Origin: Desulfobacca sp.
Lineage (GTDB): Bacteria > Desulfobacterota > Desulfobaccia > Desulfobaccales > Desulfobaccaceae
Direction of reading: 5' to 3'
Assembly: GCA_020725545.1 (NCBI GenBank)
Contig: DYEV01000027.1
Span: forward strand, 1-64,000
DNA: 64,000 nucleotides
Of this stretch, positions 1 to 9,005 are shown piece after piece. Both the position numbers and the translations under genes were made by a program. Below the pieces are notes generated by a model that searched no databases, was not told where the DNA came from, and worked only from the letters and a program-made list of their open reading frames with translations. Every line of letters starts with the position of its first letter. Position 1 is the stretch's first letter.

Positions 1-269
1 CTACGACTTTTTTGCCGGCAATTCCTTCATGGCGTCGATCTCCAGGTCCCGGTTGGCCAAGAGCCTTTTAGACGGGCGTTTTCCGCCTCCAACCCCCTCA
101 GGCGTCGGGCCTCGGACACCTCCAGGCCGCCCTACTTCTGCCGCCAGCGGTAAAGAGATTGCTCGGAAACGCCAGGGGCTCGGCAAATTTCGCCGATGGT
201 CCGTTCGCCCCGCTCTGCTTCCCGCAAGATGCTAATGATCTGCGCCGCTGAAAACCGCCTTGTCCTCAT
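1..269 (-). pseudogene. IS3-family transposase orfA remnant
   Basis: Reading the minus strand from an ATG at 269 gives the N-terminal helix-turn-helix typical of IS3-family OrfA (MRTRRFSAAQIISILREAE, then a TIGEICR...SEQSLYRWRQK helix-turn-helix). An in-frame TAG follows RWRQK where the family has Tyr (KYGG). After NARLK one base is missing, so the last part (LLANRDLEIDAMKE, ending at a TAG at 1-3) is in another frame. At least two inactivating changes are therefore visible. OrfB, the DDE domain, would lie to the left, outside the window. It cannot make a full transposase subunit unless programmed recoding is invoked, which I do not favour. Confidence 0.8.
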
Positions 270-366
270 CCTGAACCTCCTGGCGCTCAGGAGATTCTAT
301 CATTTTTACTGGTCTAGTTCTCGGGGAGCAGTGCAGAGCCTCATCTAATTTAATAATGATATTGAG

Positions 367-451
367 TGCCTGGGGCCGGACTCGAACCGGCACGGGGATA
401 AACCCCGAGGGATTTTAAGTCCCTTGCGTCTACCAATTCCGCCACCCAGGC
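367..451 (-). tRNA. tRNA-Leu (anticodon TAA)
   Basis: The minus strand folds as a class II tRNA of 85 nt. The acceptor stem is GCCTGGG/CCCAGGC with discriminator A, the D-arm holds GGTAGAC, the anticodon stem AGGGA/TCCCT encloses the loop CTTAAAA (anticodon TAA), there is a variable arm, and the T-loop is GGTTCGAGTCC. The long variable arm and A73 fit leucine. CCA is not encoded, since the next bases are CTC. Confidence 0.95.
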
Positions 452-822
452 AGCGGGGGAGGGGCCGGCCATCATGCCAGGCTCCAGAGGCGAGTGGCGA
501 GGGTCGGGAGTGGAGGGCTGAAGGGTTTCTGCCCCGGAGTTCCGGCCAATGAGTGGGGAAGGAAATCAGCGGCCTTCCTGCTGTCGAGGCAGAGATTCTT
601 CCTTGCCGGCCATTCCGAAAATTTCTCTTAGTGTAATATGAGCCTGGGAATTTGGCAAGGGGATGTACCACCGGAAAGTTTCTCTTTTTGCCAACGGCAG
701 AATTTTGTCAAAAAAGGGATGACTGGGAGTAGGCAATTTTTTTGACACATGATATTATCTAAGAATCCAGCACCGGTTGTTTGGAGTGTCTGGCATGAAT
801 TTTTCAGGGAGGAGACCCCCGC
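452..822. other. intergenic region upstream of the oxidoreductase
   Basis: No gene is supported here. A possible promoter for the downstream gene is TAGGCA (730-735), 17 bp, then TATTAT (753-758), which is only a moderate match. A GGGAGGAG ribosome binding site lies just before the start codon at 823. Confidence 0.4.
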
Positions 823-3800
823 ATGGAACCAAGGATTGATTTGTTGACCCTGCAGATGAATTTGCCCTACTACAACCTTAAGGAAAAATTGGGCCGCAAA
901 GTGGACATCGACTGGCGGGCGGAGTGGGACCGCTTTGACGCCAAGAAGCTCTTTGAATTTGATCTGGCGGCAATTCCGGTAGCAGACCTGGAGTCCATGC
1001 GAAAACGTCAGGAAGTCTTGATGGACGGCAACACGGCGGCGATTTCCGTACTCACCCGCCTGGTGGACGGGTTGTGCGGCTATCCCATTACCCCATCGAC
1101 GCCCATTGCCGAATCTTTTGCCCGGGCCGCGGCCCAGGGCCAGAAGAACCTGTTCGGCCATGAGCTGATGTATTTCCAGCCCAGTGATGAGTTGTCGGCC
1201 ATCGTCTCGGTGGAGGCCATGGCCTGTCAAGGGGGTCGCTATTCTGACAACACTTCTTCCCAGGGGTTGCTGCTGAAAACCAAGAACCTCTTTTCGGTGG
1301 CTGGCAAACGCCTGCCGGTGGTTATGACGGTCATGGCCCGGGAGGTGAACAAAGGGTCACTCAGTATTCATTGCGGTCACACCGATTTCTATGCGGTGCG
1401 CAACGCCGGGTGGGCGCAGCTGGTGACCGGCGACAACCAGGAGCTCCACGATCTCTTGCCGGTGGCCTTTAGGGTGTCGGAGCTGCGGCAGGTGATGTTG
1501 CCGTGTATGGTCATCGGCGATGGCTTCATTAAGAGCCATGCCATCGAGAGTATTAAAGAATTATCTGATGAGTATCTCCGTTATTTTGTGGGCGCGCCCA
1601 ACCGTTTTTATCAGCCCAATTATTCCTATCCGACGCTGACAGGCACTTTCACGGATACCGATCTGACCATGGAGGGTCAAATCAGCCAGGATTTTGCTTA
1701 TCATTTTATGCGCAAGGCCTATATTGCGGCGATGAACGTGGCCAACCAGATCCTCGGGACGAACTACAAAGTGGTGGAGTGTTATCGCACCGAGGATGCA
1801 GATATGGTGGTCATGGTGCTGGGCTCAGCTGCTGGGGTGGTCAAAGATGTGGTGGACTATTACCGGGAGTCCCGGGGCTATAAGATCGGCGTGGTGCGGC
1901 CGGTGTTGTTTAACCCGCCGTGCTATGAGGAGATCGCTTTTGGAGTCCGCCAGGCCAAGGTCATTTCGGTGCTGGAACGCTCCGGTACGGCCCACAACCA
2001 GCTCCTGTTGGCTGATTTACAGGCGGCCTTGCAGATCTCATTGCGAGCTGGTCGAGAAGGCAAACCGGAGCATCGGGTTTATGGCCGGGAGAGCATGCCG
2101 ACGTTGCTGCACGGCGTCTATGGTCTGGGGAGCAAAGACTTCAATAAATACGACGCCGCCGCGGTGGTGGAAAACATGATCGCCTGCTATGAAAAGAAGC
2201 GGGGCGGTTTTCTGCGGGATTTTTCCGTGGGTATTGAAGGCCCCTATACCCTGAAACCGGCGCCGCTGCCCGGCTATCCGGAAAGGGAATTGGGAATGAC
2301 CTTCATTGGCATCGGCGCCGAAGGGGTGAAGACGGCCCTGGAGACCGCGGCCTTGATTTATGCGGAGGAAAGCGACGGTCCGAAGAACTATATTCAAACG
2401 GGGGCCCGTTATGGGGCAGCCCGCAAGGGCGCGCCGGTCTTCATGAATCTGCGCCTCAGTCCCCGGCCCATCCGCAACAGTTCCGAGCTGACGGAGCGGG
2501 ATGTCTTGGCCTTTTTCAATGAAAAATTCCTGGAAGGCCAGATCCTGCGGGAATATGTGGGCGGCCTGAAGGAAAACGGCCTGCTGGTGATCAACAGCCT
2601 GCGGGACCCGGAAGAAATCATAGCCTCTTTCCCTCCGAAAATCCAGAGTCTCATCAAGTATCGCCAGATCAGGGTTAAGGTCATTGACGCTACCTGGGCG
2701 GCCCTGCAACAGATGAAAAAGAACCTGCCCGGTGCGGTCCTCCTGGGGCTGATCAACAAAGAGTTGGGGATCCTGCCGGAAAAGAAATTCGAAGAACGTT
2801 TCCGGCGCATTATGGAGCGGAAGATGGGCAAGAAAAAGGGGACGGCGGTCATCGACGTCAACCTGAACCTGCTCCGCTATGGTGCCGAAAAGAGCGGCGC
2901 CACGCGCAAAGGGACGGCGGCGAACGATCTGGCGGCTATGGAAATGCCCGGCAGTGATTATCAGCCGCCTCTCCCGGAGGATTTCGGCCAGCAGCCCGGC
3001 ACATCCGGACTGCCCGTGCAACTCAAGGAAAAAGATGAGTTGGGGACCATTAAACCGGTGAACCTGATCCCCAATTACCAGGAAATCTTTTATCTGGAAA
3101 TGGTGCATCCCATCATCGAAGGGCGCAAGGTCAGTTGGGATCATTTCCTCCCCGTGGTGCCGGCCGCCACCACTCGCTATCGTGATCTCAGCTTTATCGG
3201 CACCCAGCTGCCGGTGTGGGATGCGGCCAAATGTACCGCCTGCGGCACCTGCACCGCCTCCTGTCCGGATTCGGCCCTGTTCTGCACGGTGACAGAACGG
3301 CCCATCCCTCTGGAATACGAAAACTACTTTAAAATCTTTAAGAAACCGCCCAAAGGGGTGCCCTGGGACAGCTTTGCCATGAACATTGATGCGGTGCCCA
3401 GTGCCTGCAAGGGTTGCGGCGTCTGTGCGGCGGTCTGTCCCACCGATGCCCTGCGCATGGTGGACAAGACCAAACTGACGGATCGGGATTTCCTGCCGAC
3501 ACCCTGCCGGGAGTATGATAATACTTATGGCCTGGCGCCTCATGTGAGTCAGTTGACGCAGATGCATCAGGTCCTATTCGTGCTTTCCAAGATGTATCCC
3601 GGTAAACATACATTATGTCCGGGTTGCAGCGAGCCGACCATCAACCTGCTCACCTATTTCGCGGCAGAGTCGTTGCGGAATAATCCCGAGGGGATCGCCA
3701 CCTTCTATCAGGGCATTAAAATTCTGTCGGACAAGGTCCGCTATGCCATCGAGCACATGCTGGATCATGGCTTCAACATTTATACCATCAACTCCACCGG

Positions 3801-4707
3801 CTGCGACCAGGTGTCGGAGCTTACGAATCCTTTCAATGCCCGAATTTATCAGGCCGGTCACTATGGCTTCGGCACGGCCTCAGCCGCGGCTCTGGGGTCC
3901 AAGTTCAGCTTGGATCAGGCCTATGAGAACCGCTACAACAACATCTTCACCAAGGTCATTGTCTTTGCCGGCGACGGCGCCATCTATGATATCGGCAACG
4001 GTCCCTTCAACTACGCCCTGGGCGAAAATTTTGACATCACCTGGGTCATCTACAATAATGAAGGGTACATGAATACCGGTATGCAAAAATCCGGTGCCAC
4101 CCGCTTCGGCAGCGATCGCTCCACCTCGCCCATCGGTACCAAATTCGCCGGCAAGACCACCTTGCACCGCCGGTTGATCAGCCAGGCCATGGCTATCTCC
4201 CATGTCTATGCTGCCAAGTTGACCATTGACAATCCCATGTATGCCATCAAGATCCTTAAAGAGGCCATTGCCTACAACGGCCCCTCCATGGTGGAGTTCT
4301 TCTCCTTTTGCCCCCAGGGGCACCAAAGCCATGATTGGGCCGGGCCGCTGGTCTCCCGGATGATGGTGGAATCACGGAAATGGCAGATCGCCGTGCGCCG
4401 ACCTTTCCAACGTATCGATATCTCCGGCAATCCGGAGCCGGAAAACATCTATCCGCTGGAAGGCAAGTCCTTCAAGAGAAATATTAAGCGGGAGGCGGCC
4501 ACCTTCTATGATGTGGTGAGCATGCTAGGCCAATACAATCAACATATCCACACCCAGGAGAGCGGCGTCATTCCGGAAATCGTCCGGATCAACGAAACCG
4601 TCAGCCTCTTCCGCTGGCTCCGCAACCAATATATGGCCGGGTACCGGGATACCATGCCCAGCGAAGAAGAGGTGGAACGCATCGTGGCGGAACGCTATCA
4701 GTTGTAG
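823..4707 (+). CDS. single-chain 2-oxoacid (pyruvate-type):ferredoxin oxidoreductase
   Basis: This 1294-residue protein has the domain order of NifJ-type pyruvate:ferredoxin oxidoreductase. An alpha-type pyrimidine-binding domain (GYPITPSTPIAE near residue 95) comes first, then a gamma domain from about residue 500, then a two-[4Fe-4S] ferredoxin domain (C804, C807, C810, C814 and C862, C865, C868, C872). A thiamine-diphosphate beta domain closes it, with CPGC at 932-935 and GDG at 1050-1052. The family decarboxylates 2-oxoacids to acyl-CoA and reduces ferredoxin in the cytoplasm. It is about 100 residues longer than typical NifJ, partly from an N-terminal extension and a variable linker near residues 690-760. 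The substrate is not proven; pyruvate is likeliest. It stands alone, not in an operon. Confidence 0.85.
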   Translation: MEPRIDLLTLQMNLPYYNLKEKLGRKVDIDWRAEWDRFDAKKLFEFDLAAIPVADLESMRKRQEVLMDGNTAAISVLTRLVDGLCGYPITPSTPIAESFARAAAQGQKNLFGHELMYFQPSDELSAIVSVEAMACQGGRYSDNTSSQGLLLKTKNLFSVAGKRLPVVMTVMAREVNKGSLSIHCGHTDFYAVRNAGWAQLVTGDNQELHDLLPVAFRVSELRQVMLPCMVIGDGFIKSHAIESIKELSDEYLRYFVGAPNRFYQPNYSYPTLTGTFTDTDLTMEGQISQDFAYHFMRKAYIAAMNVANQILGTNYKVVECYRTEDADMVVMVLGSAAGVVKDVVDYYRESRGYKIGVVRPVLFNPPCYEEIAFGVRQAKVISVLERSGTAHNQLLLADLQAALQISLRAGREGKPEHRVYGRESMPTLLHGVYGLGSKDFNKYDAAAVVENMIACYEKKRGGFLRDFSVGIEGPYTLKPAPLPGYPERELGMTFIGIGAEGVKTALETAALIYAEESDGPKNYIQTGARYGAARKGAPVFMNLRLSPRPIRNSSELTERDVLAFFNEKFLEGQILREYVGGLKENGLLVINSLRDPEEIIASFPPKIQSLIKYRQIRVKVIDATWAALQQMKKNLPGAVLLGLINKELGILPEKKFEERFRRIMERKMGKKKGTAVIDVNLNLLRYGAEKSGATRKGTAANDLAAMEMPGSDYQPPLPEDFGQQPGTSGLPVQLKEKDELGTIKPVNLIPNYQEIFYLEMVHPIIEGRKVSWDHFLPVVPAATTRYRDLSFIGTQLPVWDAAKCTACGTCTASCPDSALFCTVTERPIPLEYENYFKIFKKPPKGVPWDSFAMNIDAVPSACKGCGVCAAVCPTDALRMVDKTKLTDRDFLPTPCREYDNTYGLAPHVSQLTQMHQVLFVLSKMYPGKHTLCPGCSEPTINLLTYFAAESLRNNPEGIATFYQGIKILSDKVRYAIEHMLDHGFNIYTINSTGCDQVSELTNPFNARIYQAGHYGFGTASAAALGSKFSLDQAYENRYNNIFTKVIVFAGDGAIYDIGNGPFNYALGENFDITWVIYNNEGYMNTGMQKSGATRFGSDRSTSPIGTKFAGKTTLHRRLISQAMAISHVYAAKLTIDNPMYAIKILKEAIAYNGPSMVEFFSFCPQGHQSHDWAGPLVSRMMVESRKWQIAVRRPFQRIDISGNPEPENIYPLEGKSFKRNIKREAATFYDVVSMLGQYNQHIHTQESGVIPEIVRINETVSLFRWLRNQYMAGYRDTMPSEEEVERIVAERYQL

Positions 4708-4714
4708 GACCCTC

Positions 4715-4747
4715 TTTTGGCGTCCACTGGCACTATGGGCGCCAAAA
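4715..4747 (+). terminator. possible terminator after the oxidoreductase
   Basis: TTTTGGCG (4715-4722) and CGCCAAAA (4740-4747) form an 8-bp inverted repeat just past the stop codon. The following T-run is poor, so intrinsic termination is uncertain. Confidence 0.35.
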
Positions 4748-5353
4748 AAGTAATTTCTCAAAAATAGAGAGAATAGAGCCACGGAAACGAAGAAATTTTT
4801 CTATTGCCAGGAAGACGACATGTGCATCGGCTGGCCGGAGAAATTTCCTGATTATGAAACGCAGGGGAAACTCAAGGAAAACCTAAAAGATGGCTCTGCT
4901 GAAATATCCGGTGGGAGAGTTCCCCAGGTGTTTCGGGTCGGCGAGCTGCGTGTGGCATGAAACGGATTAAACGGTTCTTTGAACCCCCTTGTTCCCCAGA
5001 TGCCAAGGAGGTGCGTCCTCATGGACCAGGGATCGGAGGAGAAAAGGGGCGATAGACGCGAGAAAGGCAGGACCCATCGGGACCCTGCCTTTCTCGCGAT
5101 GCGGCGGGGCGCCAAGAGGGGCTAACGGGGGCGAGAGGATTGCCAGCCAAAGGTTGCAAGATGCAATGGCAGTAACGAAAAGGCTTGTCAAGCCCGGGTG
5201 TTTGTGGTAACAAGAGATAACAAATTTATATCGCTATATAATTATCTATTATATTGATTTTCTTAACCATTTATTATCCTTGGAGGTCAGATCTTCCGAC
5301 CGGCTTCTGGTCCCGCTGACCAAAGCTCACAAGGGTAATGTCTGGGGAGAGGT
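4748..5353. other. 606-bp intergenic region, no gene recognised
   Basis: Short open frames exist on both strands but none has family similarity, a convincing ribosome binding site or a coding pattern. The notable structure is a perfect 15-bp inverted repeat at 5057-5098. An AT-rich stretch at 5215-5280 precedes the lipoprotein gene and probably holds its promoter. Confidence 0.5.
5057..5098. repeat. perfect 15-bp inverted repeat (hairpin)
   Basis: CGCGAGAAAGGCAGG (5057-5071) is repeated as its exact reverse complement at 5084-5098, around a 12-nt loop. No T-run follows on either strand, so it is not a plain intrinsic terminator. It could be a decayed mobile-element end or a structured transcript. 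Confidence 0.8.
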
Positions 5354-5992
5354 ATGAAAAAAGTCTGGCTATTTTTTGCAGTACTGGGAATCTTATTGGT
5401 TGTGGGGGGCTGTGGCAAAAAACCGATGGTGAGCAAGACGCCGCCAGTTGTCGAAGAAATTGCGGAGCAGGAGGAAAGGATCGAGCCGAAGTTTGTGGCG
5501 GACCGGGAAGTGGTGCAACGGGTCCTAGGCCAGTCAAACTTCTGGACGGACAGAAATGCCACGATTTTGGTAGTGCGCAAACAGAGCCGCACCCTGACGG
5601 TCTTTCAGGGGACCAAGCCGGTGAAGAAGTATCCGGTGGTTCTGGGTCACAACCCCCGCAACGACAAGCTCATGCAGGGGGATAAGTGCACCCCCGAGGG
5701 GGTTTATCGGGTGGTAACCAAATACCCCCATCCCAAATGGCATAGATTCATCCTGCTGAATTATCCCACCCGGGAGAACTGGCTGAAATTCGCCCAGGCC
5801 AAGAAGCGGGGGCAGATTCCCAGCGAGGCCCAGATCGGCGGTGACATCGGCATCCACGGCACGGACGATGAGCTGAAAAACCTCTTGCGGGAAAACTGGA
5901 CGGAGGGCTGCATTGCCCTGAGCAACCGGGATGTGGAGGAGATCTACCGTCTAATTCGCCCCGGTTCGTTGGTGGTTATCCAACGGAGGTAG
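5354..5992 (+). CDS. L,D-transpeptidase (YkuD) lipoprotein
   Basis: The 212-residue protein begins with a lipoprotein signal peptide: MKK, a hydrophobic stretch, then the lipobox VVGGC with the lipidated Cys at position 20. A YkuD domain fills about residues 68-210. The catalytic signature is visible as HGT at 168 and the WTEGCIALSN block with nucleophile C186. Family members make 3-3 peptidoglycan cross-links or attach proteins to peptidoglycan, or alternatively trim them, in the periplasm. GGGGAGAGG precedes the ATG. It is monocistronic and faces the ruvA end of the next operon. Confidence 0.88.
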   Translation: MKKVWLFFAVLGILLVVGGCGKKPMVSKTPPVVEEIAEQEERIEPKFVADREVVQRVLGQSNFWTDRNATILVVRKQSRTLTVFQGTKPVKKYPVVLGHNPRNDKLMQGDKCTPEGVYRVVTKYPHPKWHRFILLNYPTRENWLKFAQAKKRGQIPSEAQIGGDIGIHGTDDELKNLLRENWTEGCIALSNRDVEEIYRLIRPGSLVVIQRR

Positions 5993-6040
5993 GGGCGCGG
6001 CTAGAGGCCAGAGATCGGGAAGCTGTTACGGGTGTGCTTG

Positions 6041-6067
6041 CAGGGGTGAGCTTGGGGCTTGCCCCTG
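6041..6067. terminator. hairpin between convergent genes
   Basis: CAGGGG (6041-6046) pairs with CCCCTG (6062-6067), followed by TCATTTTG on the plus strand. It sits between the convergent ykuD-type gene and ruvA and may terminate the former. The T-run is short. Confidence 0.4.
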
Positions 6068-6147
6068 TCATTTTGTTCTCTCGGGCCAGGTTGAGAGTGT
6101 CGGTCTCGTGGTCTGGGTAGGAGGACCAGGTTGCTTGCCTGGGCTAC

Positions 6148-6744
6148 TCAGGCGGCGGCCAGGCGGGCCAGGCTGAGGCGGAGGATATCCTCGAGGGTAA
6201 GGGGTTTTTCCTGGGCATGGACGGTGCGCAGGACGTTTTCGGCCAGGGACCGGGAGTAGCCTAAATTGACCAGGGCTGAGAGGGCGTCATCCCACAAGGA
6301 ACCCTGTGGTCCGACGCTTGTCGGCGCCAGGTGCAGGGTCTCGGGGTGCAGCTTGCCTTTCAGCTCCACCAACAGGCGTTCGGCGGACTTGCGCCCCAAG
6401 CCGGGGATGGCCGATAGGCGGCGGATGTCGCCGGCCGCCAGGGCTTGGGCCAGATCTCGGGGGCTGATCCCAGAGAGGATGGCCAGAGCCAGTTTGGGGC
6501 CGATGCGCGGGATGGTGAGCAGCTTGACGAAGGTCTGCTTTTCGTCAGGAGTGGCAAAGCCGTAAAGCTGCAGGGTATCGGCCTGCACGTGGGTATGAAT
6601 GTGGAGGCAGATCGGGGCCGGCGGCTCCGGCAACTGATAAAAGGTGGATAAGGGCACAAAAGCCTGATAGCCGACGCCACCAGCCTTAATGATGACATAT
6701 TCCGGGCGCTTCTCCCAGAGTTCTCCCTCCAGATAGGCAATCAT
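6148..6744 (-). CDS. ruvA: Holliday junction branch migration protein RuvA
   Basis: A 198-residue protein starting [15 protein letters not shown], the normal RuvA N-terminus (OB fold). Two helix-hairpin-helix motifs follow (IPRIGPKLALAIL and IPGLGRKSAERLL), then a linker and the C-terminal domain III (SALVNLGYSRSLAE) that contacts RuvB. RuvA tetramers bind the four-way junction and load RuvB. The start at 6744 overlaps the ruvC stop in ATGA, so the two are translationally coupled; longer upstream frames are not needed. No ruvB follows, so it must lie elsewhere in the genome. Confidence 0.95.
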   Translation of the reverse strand: MIAYLEGELWEKRPEYVIIKAGGVGYQAFVPLSTFYQLPEPPAPICLHIHTHVQADTLQLYGFATPDEKQTFVKLLTIPRIGPKLALAILSGISPRDLAQALAAGDIRRLSAIPGLGRKSAERLLVELKGKLHPETLHLAPTSVGPQGSLWDDALSALVNLGYSRSLAENVLRTVHAQEKPLTLEDILRLSLARLAAA

Positions 6745-7244
6745 AGGGAAGTGGCGGCCTCCAGGTGTTGGTGCCAGCGGCAGTGAAAATGATGGCAAAG
6801 GCTCAAGGCCAGGGCGTCGGCGGTGTTATGGTTGCTGATTTTCAGGTGCAGCAATTTTTCCACCATGAGGAGCATCTGGGTTTTGGTGGCCTGGCCATAA
6901 CCGACGATGGCTTTCTTCAGGACCAAAGGAGAATATTCAAACACCGGCAAGTCGGCCTGACCGGCGGCCAGCAGGATGATGCCCCGGACCTGGCCCAATT
7001 TAATGGTGCTTTGGACGTTGTGGGCCAAAAAAACCTCCTCCACGACTAGGGCCGCTGGCTGGTAACGCTGCAGAACTTCTGCCAGGCGCTGGTAAATCCT
7101 GGTCAGCCGGCGGCTATGGGGCAGGGAAGATGGCACCGTGATACAGCCGCTGTCCACGTGCGAGAGCCGGTCACCGTCGGCGGCCACCAGCCCATAGCCG
7201 GTGGCCCGGGAGCCAGGATCTACCCCGAGAATAATCAGACTCAT
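6741..7244 (-). CDS. ruvC: crossover junction endodeoxyribonuclease RuvC
   Basis: A 167-residue protein with the RNase-H-like resolvase fold. The first catalytic Asp is in [14 protein letters not shown], the Glu in VVEEVF, and the C-terminal acidic pair in [10 protein letters not shown]. It cleaves Holliday junctions symmetrically, working with RuvAB. It overlaps the upstream yebC-type gene and the downstream ruvA by 4 nt each, so the three form one tight operon. Confidence 0.95.
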   Translation of the reverse strand: MSLIILGVDPGSRATGYGLVAADGDRLSHVDSGCITVPSSLPHSRRLTRIYQRLAEVLQRYQPAALVVEEVFLAHNVQSTIKLGQVRGIILLAAGQADLPVFEYSPLVLKKAIVGYGQATKTQMLLMVEKLLHLKISNHNTADALALSLCHHFHCRWHQHLEAATSL

Positions 7245-7993
7245 CCCATGGCCTCAAGGAGCGAATCGGGGATGTCAAAATTGGCAAAGACGTGCTGCAC
7301 GTCGTCGTGATCCTCCAGCATTTCCATGAGCTTGAGGAGTTGTTGGGCCGGCTTTTCTTCTTCGACGCGCACCGTGGATTTGGGATGCATCTGAATTTCC
7401 GCCATGTCATGTTTGAAGCCCTTGGCTTCCAGGGCGCTTTTGACCTTTTCGAAGCTGGCCAGGTCAGTGATGACCTCGTATTCGCTCTCACCCACCTGCA
7501 GGTCCTCGGCGCCGGCCTCCAACGCCGCCTCCATGAGGTCGTCTTCGGCAACGGAGTCCTTATTAAAGGCTATGACGCCCTTTTTTTCGAACATCCAGGC
7601 CACGCAGCCGGCTTCGCCCATACTGCCGCCATACTTGCTGAAGAGGTGGCGAACCTCCGAGACGGTGCGGTTTTTGTTGTCAGTGAGGCTTTCCACTAAG
7701 ACGGCCACGCCGCCGGGGCCATAGCCTTCGTAGATGACCTCTTCAAAATTGCTGGCCCCCTCCAATTCGCCGGTGCCTTTTTTGATGGCCCGGTCGATAT
7801 TTTCCTTGGGCATATTTTCGGCCCGCGCCGCGGCGATGGCCGCCCGCAGGCGGGGATTGCCGGTGGGATCGCCGCCCCCCAAACGGGCCGCCACCATGAT
7901 TTCCTTATTCAATTTGCTGAAAATTTTGCCCCGCTTGGCATCTAACGCCCCTTTTTTGCGTTTAATGGTACTCCATTTCGAATGTCCAGACAT
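7241..7993 (-). CDS. YebC/PmpR family protein
   Basis: A 250-residue protein starting [23 protein letters not shown], the hallmark N-terminus of the YebC/TACO1 family. The full three-domain length is present, including the central [14 protein letters not shown] motif and TDNKNRT. Members are annotated as transcriptional regulators, and more recent work ties them to translation of difficult peptide motifs at the ribosome. Its position directly ahead of ruvC is the common bacterial arrangement. An upstream GAGGGGAC may serve as ribosome binding site. Confidence 0.93.
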   Translation of the reverse strand: MSGHSKWSTIKRKKGALDAKRGKIFSKLNKEIMVAARLGGGDPTGNPRLRAAIAAARAENMPKENIDRAIKKGTGELEGASNFEEVIYEGYGPGGVAVLVESLTDNKNRTVSEVRHLFSKYGGSMGEAGCVAWMFEKKGVIAFNKDSVAEDDLMEAALEAGAEDLQVGESEYEVITDLASFEKVKSALEAKGFKHDMAEIQMHPKSTVRVEEEKPAQQLLKLMEMLEDHDDVQHVFANFDIPDSLLEAMG

Positions 7994-8148
7994 AGACGCG
8001 GTCCCCTCCCGTTACTTTAGGGAAAAAGGATACAGGAAGAGGGGAGAGTGATTCGTTGCCGGATGTCAGTTGCCGGTTGTGCCTGGTGAGTGGCTCGCTG
8101 CCTCTTCCCGCTCCTTTTGCCTTTTTATCTATATGATAGTTAAAAATC

Positions 8149-8760
8149 TTAAGACTTTATTTGAGGTTTTGCCTTTTTCTGATAGCCCAGCACATAGATC
8201 TCCCGGCTTTCCTTCCGGGAGGCAGTGGGTTTTATGAGTACTACCTTCTGAAAGTGAGGTTTGATGGCGGCCACAAAGGCTGAAAAATCGGGCCCCGCGA
8301 AGACTTTGACCAGAAAGTGTCCCCCCGCGGCGAGGAGGCGCTCGGCAAATTCCCAAGCCCGGCGCGCCAGGTTTAAAGAACGCTGGTGGTCCACGTCCTT
8401 AATTCCCGAAGTGGCCGGGGCCAGATCGCTCAACACGACATCGAAAGCCGCGCTTAGATGATGCAAATCTTCGGGGGGGAGGCTGGTGATATCGGCCTGT
8501 CGAAAGACTATCGGCGGTCCCGGGGGGTTTGGCAAAGGGTGTTGGTCCACCCCCACCACCAAGCCTTGGGGGCCGACCCGGGAGCTCACGTACTGCAGCC
8601 AGGAACCGGGGGCACACCCCAGATCCAGGACCCGTTGACCCGGTTGCAACAACCGATGTTGTCGGTCAATATCAGCCAGCTTATAGACGGCCCGGGAGGC
8701 AAACTGCTCCTGACGGGCCTTGCGGCTATAATAATCTGGTCTGTCCCGCCGTGCCGCCAT
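8149..8760 (-). CDS. rlmE: 23S rRNA (uridine-2'-O-)-methyltransferase RlmE/FtsJ
   Basis: A 203-residue protein from the ATG at 8760 (MAARRDRPDYYSRKARQEQ). The SAM-binding motif VLDLGCAPGSW is followed by catalytic K-D-K-E type residues: K in FASRAVYKL, D in VLSDLAP, K in HFLVKVF, and E in SRKESREIY. The family methylates U2552 in the A-loop of 23S rRNA. An alternative start at 8802 would add 14 residues; neither start has a strong Shine-Dalgarno, and I prefer 8760 because family homology begins there. Confidence 0.92.
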   Translation of the reverse strand: MAARRDRPDYYSRKARQEQFASRAVYKLADIDRQHRLLQPGQRVLDLGCAPGSWLQYVSSRVGPQGLVVGVDQHPLPNPPGPPIVFRQADITSLPPEDLHHLSAAFDVVLSDLAPATSGIKDVDHQRSLNLARRAWEFAERLLAAGGHFLVKVFAGPDFSAFVAAIKPHFQKVVLIKPTASRKESREIYVLGYQKKAKPQIKS

Positions 8761-9005
8761 GGTATTTTCGGGAAAAATTGATATAGTATCTGTTTGTATC
8801 ATACTAGTTGATGGCCGTGCAACCCTGAGCCTGGTCCGGCGAGCCAACTGAGGTTGACAAGGCTTGGTGTATAAACTCCCCAACCACTATTAAAGTTGGT
8901 GGAAGGGGTGCGGGGTAGGGCCGGGGCTGGGCTTCCTGGCCGCCTCCCCTCAAAAATTTTTGGGCCACATCCTGCTCTGGTTCAAAAGCAGCTGAGACAC
9001 CCTGC

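Noticed and set aside
741-758. TTGACA followed by TATTAT upstream of the oxidoreductase
   Set aside because: The two elements are only about 7 bp apart, far too close for sigma-70; a TAGGCA at proper distance is the better, though weak, -35.
796-812. Possible sigma-54 promoter before the 2-oxoacid oxidoreductase
   Set aside because: TGGCATG is present but the -12 element is TTTC instead of TTGC, so the essential GC is missing.
2038-3567. 509-codon open frame on the minus strand opposite the 2-oxoacid oxidoreductase
   Set aside because: It lies wholly within the clear coding frame of the plus-strand gene and its translation has no family motif; long antisense frames are expected in GC-rich DNA.
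4852-5210. Small open frames on both strands in the gap before the lipoprotein gene
   Set aside because: They span the inverted repeat, have no ribosome binding site and no recognisable protein family.
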